From positions 165,067 through 229,066 of the forward strand of contig LSRX01000533.1 in the NCBI GenBank assembly GCA_001939145.1: a DNA stretch of 64,000 bases. The letters are read 5' to 3'. The DNA comes from Symbiodinium microadriaticum. Taxonomy: Eukaryota; Sar; Dinophyceae; Suessiales; Symbiodiniaceae. Position 1 is the stretch's first letter; each line of letters begins with the position of its first letter. Of this stretch, positions 44,056-54,758 are shown piece by piece. The translations under genes were made by a program, and so were the position numbers. The notes beneath the pieces are model-generated. The model was given only the letters and a program-made list of their open reading frames with translations. It was not told the DNA's origin and did not search any database.

Positions 44056-44619
44056 TTGGCATCCAACAAAGAAGTCAAGAGCCATTGCCGCCGAAGCACT
44101 GCAGCTGCTGACATCGTGCCTGGAGAGTCTGACATCGCCTCGATTAGACGGATAAGCAGTGACATGCAGCGACCAGCAGCCCTATCTTCTCTGCCCTTTA
44201 CTCTTAACCCGTTTCGTTTGATTGAGTTCGCCACTGTGTGAGCTGCGAGTTCTCAAGCTGTAGATGTCGTGAGCGCAGTTGGAGGGCCTGGGCAAAAGAT
44301 CAGCGGCTGCGACTGCGCCGAAAGCCATTGTACACGCAGATGTTGACCATTGCTAACAAGTTGCCCAATGTGGCATAGCAGGGCTTAAGAAAGAGACTAC
44401 GCAAGATCTGACATGGAAGGTTTATGCAAAGGAACCAAGATCTGCCAAAGTGCGACTTGCAATCAGCACAATTAGCGCCGTGCCGTAGTGCCCTGCCATC
44501 CCACCGAGGCTCTCTGAGGCCTTCGCCATCCAGTCCCGGGATGGCACGGATGAGCCTCGCAACTGCGACTCTGAGCCACGATCTCCAAAGCTGCCTACGG
44601 ATATGGCTGTGGGGCTCAA
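44004..44619 (-). CDS. Exon candidates, unknown function
   Basis: 44619-44422: MSPTAISVGSFGDRGSESQL, DWMAKASESLGGMAGHYGTA, LIVLIASRTLADLG, a plausible N-terminus followed by a hydrophobic segment. 44234-44004: SLLIRLIEAMSDSPGTMSAA, VLRRQWLLTSLLDANHEST. Not joined. Confidence 0.32.
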
Positions 44620-44729
44620 GCCTAACCCGTTCGGTTTTCGACCAGGCTAGCGGCTGGCACTAAACTTCACCCCCTCTCCCCCGCTGGCCCGCACACCGAC
44701 ATTGCAAAGGCACAAGGATGCCACAAGCC

Positions 44730-45310
44730 GTGGTTCCGAACCGGAACCGCAACAACCGAACCGCACCGGAACCGAACCGCAGGGGAACCCTGGAAACCGA
44801 ACCGGCAAAAGGTTCCTCTCGCGCCCTCTCTCGCTCTCTCTGGCGCTCTATCAAAAAGGTTTTTGAGGTCTGGTAACAGGCCAATTTGGGGCGGCTTGGA
44901 AGGCCCNGGGCTTAAGGGCTAAAGGTGTAGAGTTTAAGGAGCCCCCTCTTCTACCACCACTAGCAGGGCACCGATTCTTCCACTATTTGGCGTTTCCGTC
45001 CCATACGCGCCCGAAAGCACCCCCCTTTCCCCTGGAGCCCCCTGTTCTACCACCCAGCAGGGCACTGATTCTTCCACAATTTCTTATTTTCGGCCCGTAC
45101 ACGCCCGAAACGCGTCCACTATTTGGGCCCCTGAAAAGCGAGAATAGTGACTGACAGAATCAGACGAGCTAAACCAGTACAGGTACTCAGAAGCCTCACC
45201 TATGAAGACACACTTGCGTAGCAAATAAGCAGCGAACCGTCGGAACCGCAAATCGGAACCGCAGGAACCGAACCGCACAGATTCCGGTTCCGGTTCACGG
45301 AAACCGTGCG
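44730..45310. repeat. Composite repeat: GGAACCG arrays flanking a 95-bp tandem duplication
   Basis: GGAACCG/GAACCG units occur at about 44734-44810 and again at 45235-45310, the second ending in inverted GGTTCC units. Between them a block of about 80 bp starting GGAGCCCCCTSTTCTACCA (S being C or G) occurs twice in tandem (about 44938-45018 and 45034-45110), each ending in ACRCGCCCGAAA. One N lies at 44907. No coding capacity. Confidence 0.8.
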
Positions 45311-45546
45311 GCCGCGGCCATGCTGCACCATGCTGGGAGCTGGGAGCGTCTCTCATGCTGCGGTATTGTTTCTACACGCTTCTTGTCCAGGCGCACGTGT
45401 GCTGATCAAAGGTGCTTATCGTGGTGACAGCCCTATCCGGCATGCTTCTGGCGACCAATTTCTTGACAACCTGCTGGCTCCAACCGGCGCAACGTTGGAA
45501 CCGGGCCTCATGTTTGGTCATGCCATGCTGGCCTGCAGGAACTGCA

Positions 45547-46341
45547 TTACTGTGCTAGCAGCCACCCTTCTGCAAGAGGGGCGGCGGTGAAGCCAACGGG
45601 GACGCGTAGTGGCCCCCTCTTCATCTCTGACCCGCAGGTTCCGGTGTCCACCGACAGAAGCTGGAGAAGGGCGAGGACACCCTCCACGGCCGCTGGACCT
45701 GCATCTCTTTCAAGTACCGCGCCTTGACCGAGCCGTCCGGCCGCTTTTTCACGATTCACGACGGTCGCCACTTTCGTGGCGATGGCCTCGGACCACCGCT
45801 GCTTCACCTGCGTCTTGTTTCCAGTTGGCTCCCCACAACAGCAGGCTCCGATTCCTGGTGTGGTAAAGAATTTGACTCCCGACTGCCCTGCGCTGCTCGA
45901 GGCGGGGCGAACTCTTGAGATGCCGAGCCTACGAATGTCCGGAACACACATCCTCTGGGGGTTTCAGCCCTACCGCACGGGGCTCCGAACTCGACCCATC
46001 AGTAACATCAGCCGGTGCACGGGCGCACCTGGAAAAAGACAAGCCGAGATGAACGACTCAGACTTGTACGTCCGTCCGGTGCTTCGAGGCCGTCGGGCCA
46101 GACACGTACCTTTTACGTTGCAAGTCGCACTGCCGAGGCAGGGATTGACCAGGCTCACAGGGTGCCTTTCAGAGAATTCCATGGCTGGCGCGTCTCTCAC
46201 AGAAGGTGTAGCGGTGTAGCCATAAAGCCCATGGCTCTTCGCCACACTGGCAAACAGCGATGCAATGCTCATATCCTGAACCTCTGTTTGGGCGAACACG
46301 CGGGGAGGGACGCCGTCAGGGATTGAAGCGGGGGAGACCAC
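45547..46341 (-). CDS. Hypothetical gene, two exon candidates
   Basis: 46341-45970: VFAQTEVQDMSIASLFASVA, KSHGLYGYTATPSVRDAPAM, EFSERHPVSLVNP. 45951-45547: GNKTQVKQRWSEAIATKVAT, VVNREKAAGRLGQGAVLERD, VEGVLALLQLLSVDTGTC. Both read well. A plus-strand frame over the second (about 45640-45790) is also protein-like, so one of the two must be a shadow. Family unknown. Confidence 0.4.
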
Positions 46342-46734
46342 TCCTGGCCTGGCTTCTCACAGTCAGGGCTGGTCATCAATCCCTGTCGTGAGCTGTCCCA
46401 CATACTGCCTTTACCCAACAAATGTCCGGGTGAGGTTCGGCACTGGCCATAAGCAGGTCTTGCCACCTGCTGCGATGACTCGGTCGCACAGCACAGTCAC
46501 TGCACTTGAGGTTGGTTAGGGCCAGGGGCTGAAACTTATAATGTAGCTTCTGTGTGTGTGTGTGTGTGCTTCCCGGTGTCTGTCTGCCTTTGACTAAGAG
46601 AGCATAACATCCACTGACAGAGACGGCCTTCTTTTCGATGACATGACAGCCGCCAGTGGCAATGCCAACAAGCTGTGACGTACATCTAGGGCGGCCTGTT
46701 ACCGCTTAAGAGGTTCCGACGTCGAGCTTCGCAT

Positions 46735-47203
46735 GTGGGCGTCCTTCACAGAGAGGTTTCAATCGAATCGCAGCATTGTGACTGCAACTTCGGGATGGGA
46801 GGCAACTCAGGACTTCTGCAGTCCTCGTCCTTCATCGGCCTTTCTTTGAACCTTTGCCGCTTCCGCGGCCTTTCACAGTTACAGGAGCGGCATTCCTTAT
46901 CTGAGGCAGAACACAGCCCGGAAGGCTTGCCGGCGTGAGATCCGCCTACACACAAAGGGGCACGGCCCTCATCGATGTCAAGATGTCCCCGTATGCAGCT
47001 TGGCCGAGACTCGTGTTGCTTTGCTGCAGCTGCTTGACTTCTGCCAGCTGCCGCTGCATGGCTTGCAGCTGCTCCTCCAGGGCCTCACTTCTTAACAAAT
47101 GTGTCACTGCACCCGGTTCCAACGTTCTCATTGATAGCTTGGAACATTGAGTTTCGAATTGTGCAGTGCAAACCCGGCGCCAGCATGATCCGAAATGCAA
47201 CAA
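46735..47203 (-). CDS. Coiled-coil and basic Cys-containing exons downstream of the KH gene
   Basis: 47203-46946 contains a clear amphipathic coiled coil (RSEALEEQLQAMQRQLAEVK, QLQQSNTSLGQAAYGDIL). 46955-46746 in another frame reads CRSCNCERPRKRQRFKERP, with a CxxCxC motif and a likely nuclear-localisation cluster (RPRKRQRFK), then SPELPPIPKLQ. An intron near 46950-46965 would join the frames. Same strand as the KH gene and 700 bp beyond its stop, so either its C-terminal part, if that stop is skipped by splicing, or a separate gene. Confidence 0.45.
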
Positions 47204-47900
47204 AAGATCTGACCTACAACAAGCGCACGCATCAAAACCTCCATGCTAGGGACATCTAGGGACACAACGTTCTCAGAACCTTGACAGCCTCACCAATAAT
47301 GTCGGACGAGTTAGAGACATGGATTTCTAGGTCCACGTCCCTTTCATGTTTGATTCTGCCGTCGTACTGTCGTCAATGCGTCCTCCACTCACGGGACATA
47401 CTCGTCTGGGCGTCTTCTTCATAAGAGGATCAAATGAAACTTTCGTGGTTCAGTTGTCTGCATTGTGGCTTATATAAAGGCACTCATGGCTGCTCGCATC
47501 GCGAATCGCACAGCCAGGTGAGGACCCTTCCCCTCAAAGACTGGCAGCACATTATCGCGGGCACACCTAAAGATCGCAGCAATGTTGAAATAATATACGT
47601 AGACAATGACATGGCCGATTCATCGTCCGCAACTCGCTAGGCACGGCAGAACGACGAATATCTAAAGTGGCCTAGCTCGCACTGGCTCTTCAGTGCTGCA
47701 TAGCACCGCGCACGACATGAACCCATCAACCCGAAGATCCGTGCAAGCCCAGTGCTTCGGCCAGGAGCGACGCAACGGCAAAAAACACGATTCATGTCGG
47801 GCCTGCACTTTTTGATCGCTGTCACCATTCGTACTCGTACCGTTGTGTGGAGCTTCCTGGGGACATGGCAAGTTGACCGTCCGGATGAACAAGGAAGCAC

Positions 47901-50323
47901 TTAACTGCAGGCCCTAGCAGGCCCTAGCAGGTGCTGCCCAGATGCTTCGGCCTGTGTCTCGTGGTATCTTCTCATAAGCAGCGCATGGGCGCGATATACT
48001 TTCAGCAAAGGTCCCCTGATGGTGAGGGTCTGACCATCGCTACCATCTTGTGCCGGGTCAAAGTGGATGTAGGTTCCGGTCGTCTTGCCTTGAGTTCCAA
48101 TGTGCGACACTATGAGAATCGACACTATCCCGGGCCCCGTTGAAGCTTGGCCCTGGACGGATACGCTGTACATCCTCTCCGCGCTTGCCTATGAGGAGGC
48201 CAACCTGCAGAAGCACTCAGACTGCATCGAGGGTCTGAACTACACCAAGTGCTATGATACGCCAATGTTAAGAGCTTTGCTCACGCCACAAAACAGCCAT
48301 TAGTCATTACCCCACCTGGTGCTCTGTAGGCTGTGCAGCTGCCCAGGATGACACCAGAGTTTAATCACATGGGCAACACGACATCTTGCACAGACCTGGC
48401 CTTCTCACTCGGCAGCTCGCAGGTGATGGTGTACTCCATGTCCAACGTGCCTGGAACTCTAGCACAGCACCAGCTGTTTTGAAAAGACGTGTTACCATCA
48501 GCCTGAAAGCAAAGCTTCCTTTACACCACGGACCTGCTGGAAACCCTTCCGCAGTGGAGCTCAGGGCGGAGAGGAGATCGGACTCGGGCTCATCTCCGGA
48601 CCTCAGCAGAGAATCCAACGTCATGCCAAGCTACGAGGCTCACCACGTGAAGATCACGTGTATTGACTACCCGCTGGTCTGCTGCCGAGCGACACCGACA
48701 CAGGCGGCTGCGGTGGCACAACGACACCCTTGGAACCGCTCCATTGTGCAGGTGTAGCAGTTGCACCTGCCCGAACAAGCATTTCTGACATACCAGGACC
48801 AGGACAAACGAAAGCGTGGATCGCAGTGGGAACACTAGCACGGCAAATATACGGCTTCAGAAATCAAGGATGGAGTTCTGCTCTGCACCTAGTGGGCGTT
48901 CTGTCTCATGATTGGCATATGTTGGGTGTTGGGATGCTGGCCGAGGGGCTTGTGCAGCTGTTGTCAAGTGTTGTCGTGGTGGTGGTCGCAAAAAACCAGT
49001 AAAAAAGCAGCAACCCACCTACTTTGGGCTCTTACGATTAATGAAACTGGGCTTTCAACACAGGGCTTCAGATTTTCTGTGTACGACGGAGTGGGGTAAC
49101 GAAGGCCGTCGAAGCCGCTTATGGCCTGTTGGTTCGCTGCGGATGGCTGTTCAGAGTTGAGAGGGGGGGATCAAAATCACAGACGGCTGCAGGTTCCAGA
49201 TTGGGTCTCTGGTCAGGTCAACATACAGCGAAAAACACTGTTGCGGAAGGAAGGGCTATGTCCATCGGCTTCGACGCCAGGCGGCCAGCTACGGAAGAAC
49301 CCACAGGGACACCTACATAGTCATAGAAACGCTTAACTGTGACACCTGACGACTAAAACCAATAAATTGCCCACACGCCTGAACACCAGCACTATGACGC
49401 TAACAACTCTGAACACCCCTCAACATCGCCTCAGAACCAGCCAAAGAACCCAACACAACCCAGGGCGGCAGTTCGAAAATCCAGCAAGCAACCTGGCCTT
49501 GTCTAGGAGTTCGCTCACGCTCGTCTGGCCATTCGGCCCCTCCCTTGCCCATATGGCCGTGAACACTACCATAGCTAAAGCCCGTCTCTGCAGGGCCTGA
49601 ATGGATCGGGTTCCCAGCGCCATCGAAGCTTTTGATGGTTGCCCACTCCATGTACGTGGGACTTCCGTACTGCTCTTGAACATACTGATTGACTCTAGCC
49701 AAAGCAATTCGCAAGCCTTGCGGCTCACCCACGAGCTTCACAAATTGATGCCCCGCAGTTATGTTGGGGTCGATGACGACCTTGGATCCAGACTCCTCTC
49801 TAATGGCCCGGGCATTGTTGCCCTTCGGGCCAATGATTGCAGATGACATCTGCTTTGTGACCACACATCGAACAATGTACGATCCACGGTCTGGGCCCAG
49901 GAAGTCCGCCTCTGGATTTGGTGACTCTTTTGCACCACATTCGATGACATCGCGAATCACATGCTGCATCACTGCAAGGATTGCCTCAGCCAGAACATGA
50001 CTCCGCACAACACTCTGTACTCTGTTGCGTTGTAAATTGCGCATGTTGGAACTTCGCGCCTCTGACCTGTCACTGTAAATCAACAGGACTCGCCAGCGAG
50101 TGCCAGGAAAGAACTCGTCGCGGCCGCTGACCACGATACGGCAGCCTGCTTCGCTCTGGAGTTGGTCCTCAAACGGCATCAAACGGCATCAGGGAGCAAC
50201 TGCAAGCAGGGTCAAAGCCAAGCCGGCATGACCACCAGTTCCATCACTTTCAAGCTGCCGAGTGTCTTTGCGAGCCCCACCCTTACCCATAATACGTGCG
50301 ATGAGCTCGTTTGGGCAGAGGAC
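47901..50323 (-). CDS. Triple KH-domain RNA-binding protein
   Basis: Manual model, exons: (start unresolved) 50323-50267, 50167-49498, 48450-48401, 48204-48165, 48109-47901 (stop). KH1: VLCPNELIARIMGKGGARK | DQLQSEAGCRIVVSG, with GxxG loop GKGG. KH2, wholly in exon 2: YIVRCVVTKQMSSAIIGPKG (loop GPKG), then GSKVVIDPNITAGHQFVKLV. KH3 is split over three exons: MEYTITCELPSEK | VGLLIGKRGEDVQ | then GTQGKTTGTYIHFDPAQDG and QTLTIRGPLLKVYRAHALLM. Introns: 50168-50266 GA-AG, 48451-49497 GC-AG, 48205-48400 GC-AG and 48110-48164 GT-AG; phases fit throughout. A further in-frame GC-AG intron (49985-50059) would remove a 25-residue insert from KH1. KH domains bind single-stranded RNA or DNA, so a role in RNA processing, transport or stability is likely. 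Frame ALCLQ just upstream of 50323 may also be coding; an N-terminal exon may lie at 50530-50457. Confidence 0.87.
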
Positions 50324-50456
50324 CTGGAGGCAGAGCGCTGCCGCAGCTGTTTGTGGGTTATACATTCGTGTCAACGGCTTGGATGGTTCAGAGCTTGCCG
50401 AGCTTCTCCAAAGTATAGTATCACATTTCCTACTACAAATGAATTACAAGTGTGAC

Positions 50457-50530
50457 CATTCCGACGTCTTCTTCATGTCGGCCTTGAAAGCAAGACGGCG
50501 CATGCCTTTGCCGCCATCGCCACAGCCCAT
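50457..50530 (-). CDS. Possible N-terminal exon of the KH gene
   Basis: ATG at 50530, then MGCGDGGKGMRRLAFKADMK, with a GT available after the next few codons. It lies 130 bp upstream of the first KH exon on the same strand. The phase of the join could not be made to fit with certainty. Confidence 0.3.
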
Positions 50531-50671
50531 GGCAAGGGTATGCTGCGGAAAGCAGAACTAACTAACCCACCACCTTTCAGAGTCTACCTTAAGAAGGGCT
50601 TCTTTTGCGGTCTGCCCAGCTGTTTTCGTTTAGCTTTATTCATATTCTGTAACCTGTTGACAGGCTGCTGA

Positions 50672-50821
50672 CACCCGTGGTGGTATCCAGCTCGTCAAGA
50701 GCAAGGTGTGACCCTCTTCCAGAGATTCTACTTAGTCCCAGGACAGAGCAATACCGGGCCATATGAACTCCGCCTATTCAGCATCAACTTGGCACAGGAG
50801 GGCAAGCGACTGCCAGGCTGA
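50672..50821 (+). CDS. Plus-strand exon candidate
   Basis: Frame reads HPWWYPARQEQGVTLFQRF, YLVPGQSNTGPYELRLFSIN, LAQEGKRLPG then stop. It reads better than the minus strand here, unlike most of the window. A candidate acceptor, TTGACAG|G, lies just upstream. Family unknown. Confidence 0.35.
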   Translation, partial: HPWWYPARQEQGVTLFQRFYLVPGQSNTGPYELRLFSINLAQEGKRLPG

Positions 50822-51123
50822 GACTTCTGCTTCGACACCCCGAAGGACACGGATGGCTGAAGCCGTGCCTCGCGAAGACGGCGATGTGAAGCCTGGACAA
50901 CGCGCGCTCCAAAGGTACTTTCCCTGAAGCGTCTCATGTACAAACACTCAAGCTACTACTAAATCGTCTTCATCAAGGAAGCACTGACCGAAGAGCATCA
51001 ACTGCTGTTTGTAAAGGCAGGTGCTTCGGCAAAGTCGGCCAAGACTTGCGTCGACATCCCTGCTACCCTCGGTTGTGACTTTCGCTTATCGTAACTGTCA
51101 CCATATTATGTATAGGTTCTCAC

Positions 51124-51252
51124 CGCAATTCCAAACTCCTCGTCGATCACTTGGCTGCCCAGGCCTTGGCCCAAGCGCGACTGCACCTCCTGCGCATGGT
51201 ATGCTCCCGCTGAAGCCTCGACAAACTTGGACATGTGGCTTTGGTGGTGCAT
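51124..51252 (-). CDS. First-exon candidate upstream of the KH gene
   Basis: ATG at 51252, 43 codons (MHHQSHMSKFVEASAGAYHA, QEVQSRLGQGLGSQVIDEEF) ending at GCG|GTGAGA, a strong donor, in phase 0. It may begin the KH gene, whose N-terminus is unresolved, or a separate small gene between 51.3 and 50.6 kb. Confidence 0.48.
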
Positions 51253-51794
51253 TCACGAGGTGACCAGGTCTCGCCACAGTTCGGGCGTTGTAGCTTGCAA
51301 ATTTTAATCTGCTCGGAGGAGGTGTGGAAAGTCGAAGTCAGGGTATGGATTTTTGCCTTCGTACGTAATTTCAGTTAAAGCGGATGTGATTGTTAGAGTT
51401 TGCTTCTTACGGGCGGTTTGCAGTTCGGGTCGGCACTTTGATATCCTCGCCTGCTGCACTTTGACGCGTGTGGGGCCTCTTGGTTTGTGAGCATCTCACG
51501 ATGTCTAGGCTTTCGGCTTCGAGACCTTTTTTTGAGTCTCAACATGTGGTCCGTGTGTGATTAGCCATAATGAAACCTCCCGTCTGACACCGGCAGTACA
51601 GTAAGACCGCATCTAGGCAGAGTTTCGATGGGTTCTGGGACCTGGGTTCAGGCCATGTCCAGATACAATGTATCATGTGGAAAGGGGGCGACTGTGCCTG
51701 ATGAAGCCTGCACTGCAGTAGGCTCAAGCAACGCAAAAAGTGTCCTGTGCCCTTGAGAGGTCTGAAAGACCGTCCGGCCCGGTGTTCAAGCTTC

Positions 51795-52345
51795 TCAGCT
51801 GCCAGCATGCTGGGCTGGAATAGGCAGAGTCGGGCCCTGCACACGCACACGAGTCTGACAAATCCTCTCTGCAGCTCTAGACTCAGGACGATACTGACTG
51901 ACAGTCAGTGAGGGTTTTCTGCTTGGGGGCATTTCTAACAGCACAGAAGGCACAACTAGAATACATCTACAAGTAGTGAGATGAGGCGATAAGGTCTGTG
52001 TTGATGCATCGGGGATTTGGGTGGCTCTTCCTTTTGTCGGCGCGTTGCTCCACACCTTCGTCCGCGGAGGCCCGCTGGGGCTGCTTGGAGTGGTTGCATA
52101 CCCGTCCTCGAGGAATACAAACAGTGTGACAAGCAAGGGCCACAAAGAAAGCACAAAAAGAAGCTCCCCAGCATAGTTACGCGGAAGACCGATACCACGA
52201 CCGCTGCGTGCATAAGGAAACGTATGGAAACGTCATGACGTGATGTACACATGGCCACGAAGTTCATTGATCTTGGCGGCCTGTGCAACGGCCAGGCTGG
52301 TGTTGTTTCGCCAAGCAGAGTAACATGCACCAAACAAGCCAACAA
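51795..52345 (-). CDS. Candidate secreted protein exons
   Basis: 52154-51795 starts MLSLWPLLVTLFVFLEDGYA, a good signal peptide, followed by a Ser/Pro/Thr-rich stretch. An overlapping phase (52345-51956) also contains a hydrophobic segment (MLGSFFLCFLCGPCL). Only one can be coding. No family recognised. Confidence 0.28.
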
Positions 52346-52349
52346 GCTG

Positions 52350-53090
52350 TGTTACATGGCTCCAGCCTAATGCAACGTCACACGAAAATACACTGAGCAT
52401 CAACTTCTTCTAGCCACTTTCAGAGCTGCGGCCACCCTAGTGGAGTCAACTTCTCAAACAAAGACGCCATCACCTGCAGATTTATAACTTGGAGCTCTTT
52501 TGAAGAGGCAGCAGCGGCAGCTTGAGCAGTGACATGTGCGGCCACCAGGCAGGCACAGGGATTGGTCAACTAGCTCCTGCCAGCACCCTTCCCCACCTCC
52601 CCACCCCACTGTTCTGTTGAAGCTGGATTAATTGACGCCGCATGTTTTTTCTTGCGAGCACATGTCTTGGACCATAACCGCCATAACCTTTAACATGAAA
52701 GCCAAAGCATATCTGTGCAGGGGCACCGCCGAGCAATCGGACTCATCCCCAAAATACGCAGCCGCCGATATCTTCAACTCTAATTGCGGTCAAGGTGGCG
52801 CTTTGCACATCGAAACTGACTCGCGATGAGCTGACCGGTGCGGCACTTGCAGCGCTTTGCTTCGAGGTCCCCGTGAATTCCTCGCGACGTCAGCACGGAA
52901 AAGATTCTACCTCAACCAGCTCCGACGGCAACATCATCCGTCTTCCACAGCACAAGAGATCACAAAAGACAGACCTCGTTCGGCTGCAGGAGGGCCTTGG
53001 ATTCAAAACCGGCAAGAGCGCAATGCAAGAGCACTGCCAAGGCGATGCAAAATCATGCCTTGCTCACATGGTCAAGCGTTGCCGCTGCAG
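52350..53090. other. No gene called
   Basis: Frames on both strands are short or of poor composition. The plus frame at 52795-53103 is 102 residues long but has no supporting features. Confidence 0.45.
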
Positions 53091-53095
53091 TTCAG

Positions 53096-54050
53096 TTAAA
53101 TGAAGAGGCCCTTGCAGTTATGGCTCGCAAGATATTGAGTTAGTGCGGATGCGTCTCTGGCTCTCAGCTCGGGGCAAATATCTGGCTCGACTCCTGGGAT
53201 CTGCGTTCGAAACTGAAAATAGCGATTCTGAACAACCGTCTCACACGAAGACACTGCGCTAGGCCCTACGAGTAGGCCCTCAATGCCCTCATGCACTAAA
53301 GGCTCGGGGAAGTAGGATCCAGTCACACAGGCAAAGAGCACTGGCAGCAACCAAGCTCAGCATCGCTAATGTCTTGACTGCTGCCACTAAGCAGAAGCTG
53401 TTGGGGTTCCGACCTCGTGTGGCAGAGTCTGTACAGCTGGCATACCTGCACGATGCGGTGGACAAGGATCAATGCGAATTCGCGTGCACCTGACTATGAA
53501 CTTGTGAGCACTTTTCAGTGAATCCCTCCTGTGTGGACGTCCACCGGCTTAATGGGCAAGGTGGAAAGGACAGCACCTCAGCAATGGCGTGTATCTTCGA
53601 GCAAACGAACACTGCACTGGCTGCGCAATATCACGCTAGAAACGGCACCTATTCGACGAAGCACCAGGTGAGAGACAAAGATCTGCGTGAAGCCCTTGGG
53701 CAGTCGTCTCTGAAGCATGGCAGCCAATGTATCAAGCTTCTTTCTGGACATGCATGCATGCATACATAGTTTCAACTGCTCCCCCCCTCCTGCCGCTCAC
53801 TTCTGGGTCCCCCCTGGGACGTATAGCCGTCACGACAGGATTTACCGCTTCGGATGTCGTGCATGGATCCTGCCTCGACTCGAGGACTGGATACCTCCCT
53901 ACCTCCTGTGGCTCAATGCTTCTCTCGCACGGTGACTGCACAGGTCCATTGCCTCCATGGTGTACCTCAAGAGGTAGTCGTCATTAGAGGATCCCCACTC
54001 GCTGTCGGTCAGTACTTCTCTCGCGAAATACCTCTGGGCGGGTGGATGGG
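53096..54050 (-). CDS. Hypothetical gene, three to four exons with stop
   Basis: Minus pieces: about 54030-53899 (YFAREVLTDSEWGSSNDDYL, LRYTMEAMDLCSHRAREAL), ending near a GTAGGG donor; 53745-53578 (RKKLDTLAAMLQRRLPKGFT, QIFVSHLVLRRIGAVSSVIL); about 53470-53360 (LVHRIVQVCQLYRLCHTRSE); 53350-53096 (GSYFPEPLVHEGIEGLLVGP, NRYFQFRTQIPGVEPDICPE, stop). Each reads well, but junctions are not proved and two phases compete in 53470-53340. Family unknown. Confidence 0.42.
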
Positions 54051-54156
54051 TAGAGAATCCTTCAGTCCGGCTTGGATGCCTCCCTCCTTTTGCCCATGCG
54101 CGCACGCAATGCGCCCATCGATCCGGTCCGTCCCTCCCGCAGCTCTTTTCTTCTGT

Positions 54157-54575
54157 ATGTACACATACATACGTATACACATACATACATAACATAACAT
54201 AACATAACATAACATAACGTTACATTACATTACATTACATTACATTACATTACGTAACATTACATTACGTACATACATACATACATACATACATACATAC
54301 ATACATACATACATACAAAGATGTGTGTGTACTGGTATTTCATACAAAAAGTGTAATATGCATATATATATATATATGCATATATGTATGTATATGTATG
54401 TGTATGTATGTGTGTATGTGTGTATGTCTGTATGTATGTCTGTATGTATGTATGTATGTATGCATGCATGCATGCATGTGTATATTATACATATATATAT
54501 ATATCATATATACATATCATATATATATATATAATTAAATTACTTGTCTATCTATCTATCTATCTATCTACTTGT
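54157..54575. repeat. Large compound microsatellite: ACAT/AACAT/ACATT, then ATGT, AT and TATC arrays
   Basis: Left part: ACAT, AACAT (54185-54220) and ACATT (about 54222-54262) units, then pure ACAT (54270-54316). After a 60-bp spacer come ATGT units (54378-54478), AT-rich runs and TATC units (54547-54570). ACAT followed by ATGT makes a long inverted pair. All ORFs here (Tyr/Cys/Met/Val or His/Thr/Tyr runs) are artefacts. Confidence 0.95.
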
Positions 54576-54758
54576 CTACTTATCTGTGTTGAAATTTGTA
54601 ATCCACACACACAGACTCACAGACTGCACAATTACAGCTCAGTCGGACTTCTCGGCTCTTCAGAATGCCATGTCACCAATGACCAAATGGGTGCCCACTC
54701 ACAAGATGGCAGCACAAGTTTAGCACAGCTGTTACTATATGTGGTCGACAGGTCAGCA

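Noticed and set aside
48100-48303. Plus-strand frame reading WPWTDTLYILSALAYEEANL
   Set aside because: It looks like protein but lies over the KH3 exon and its introns, which are supported by domain match and phase. It is a shadow.
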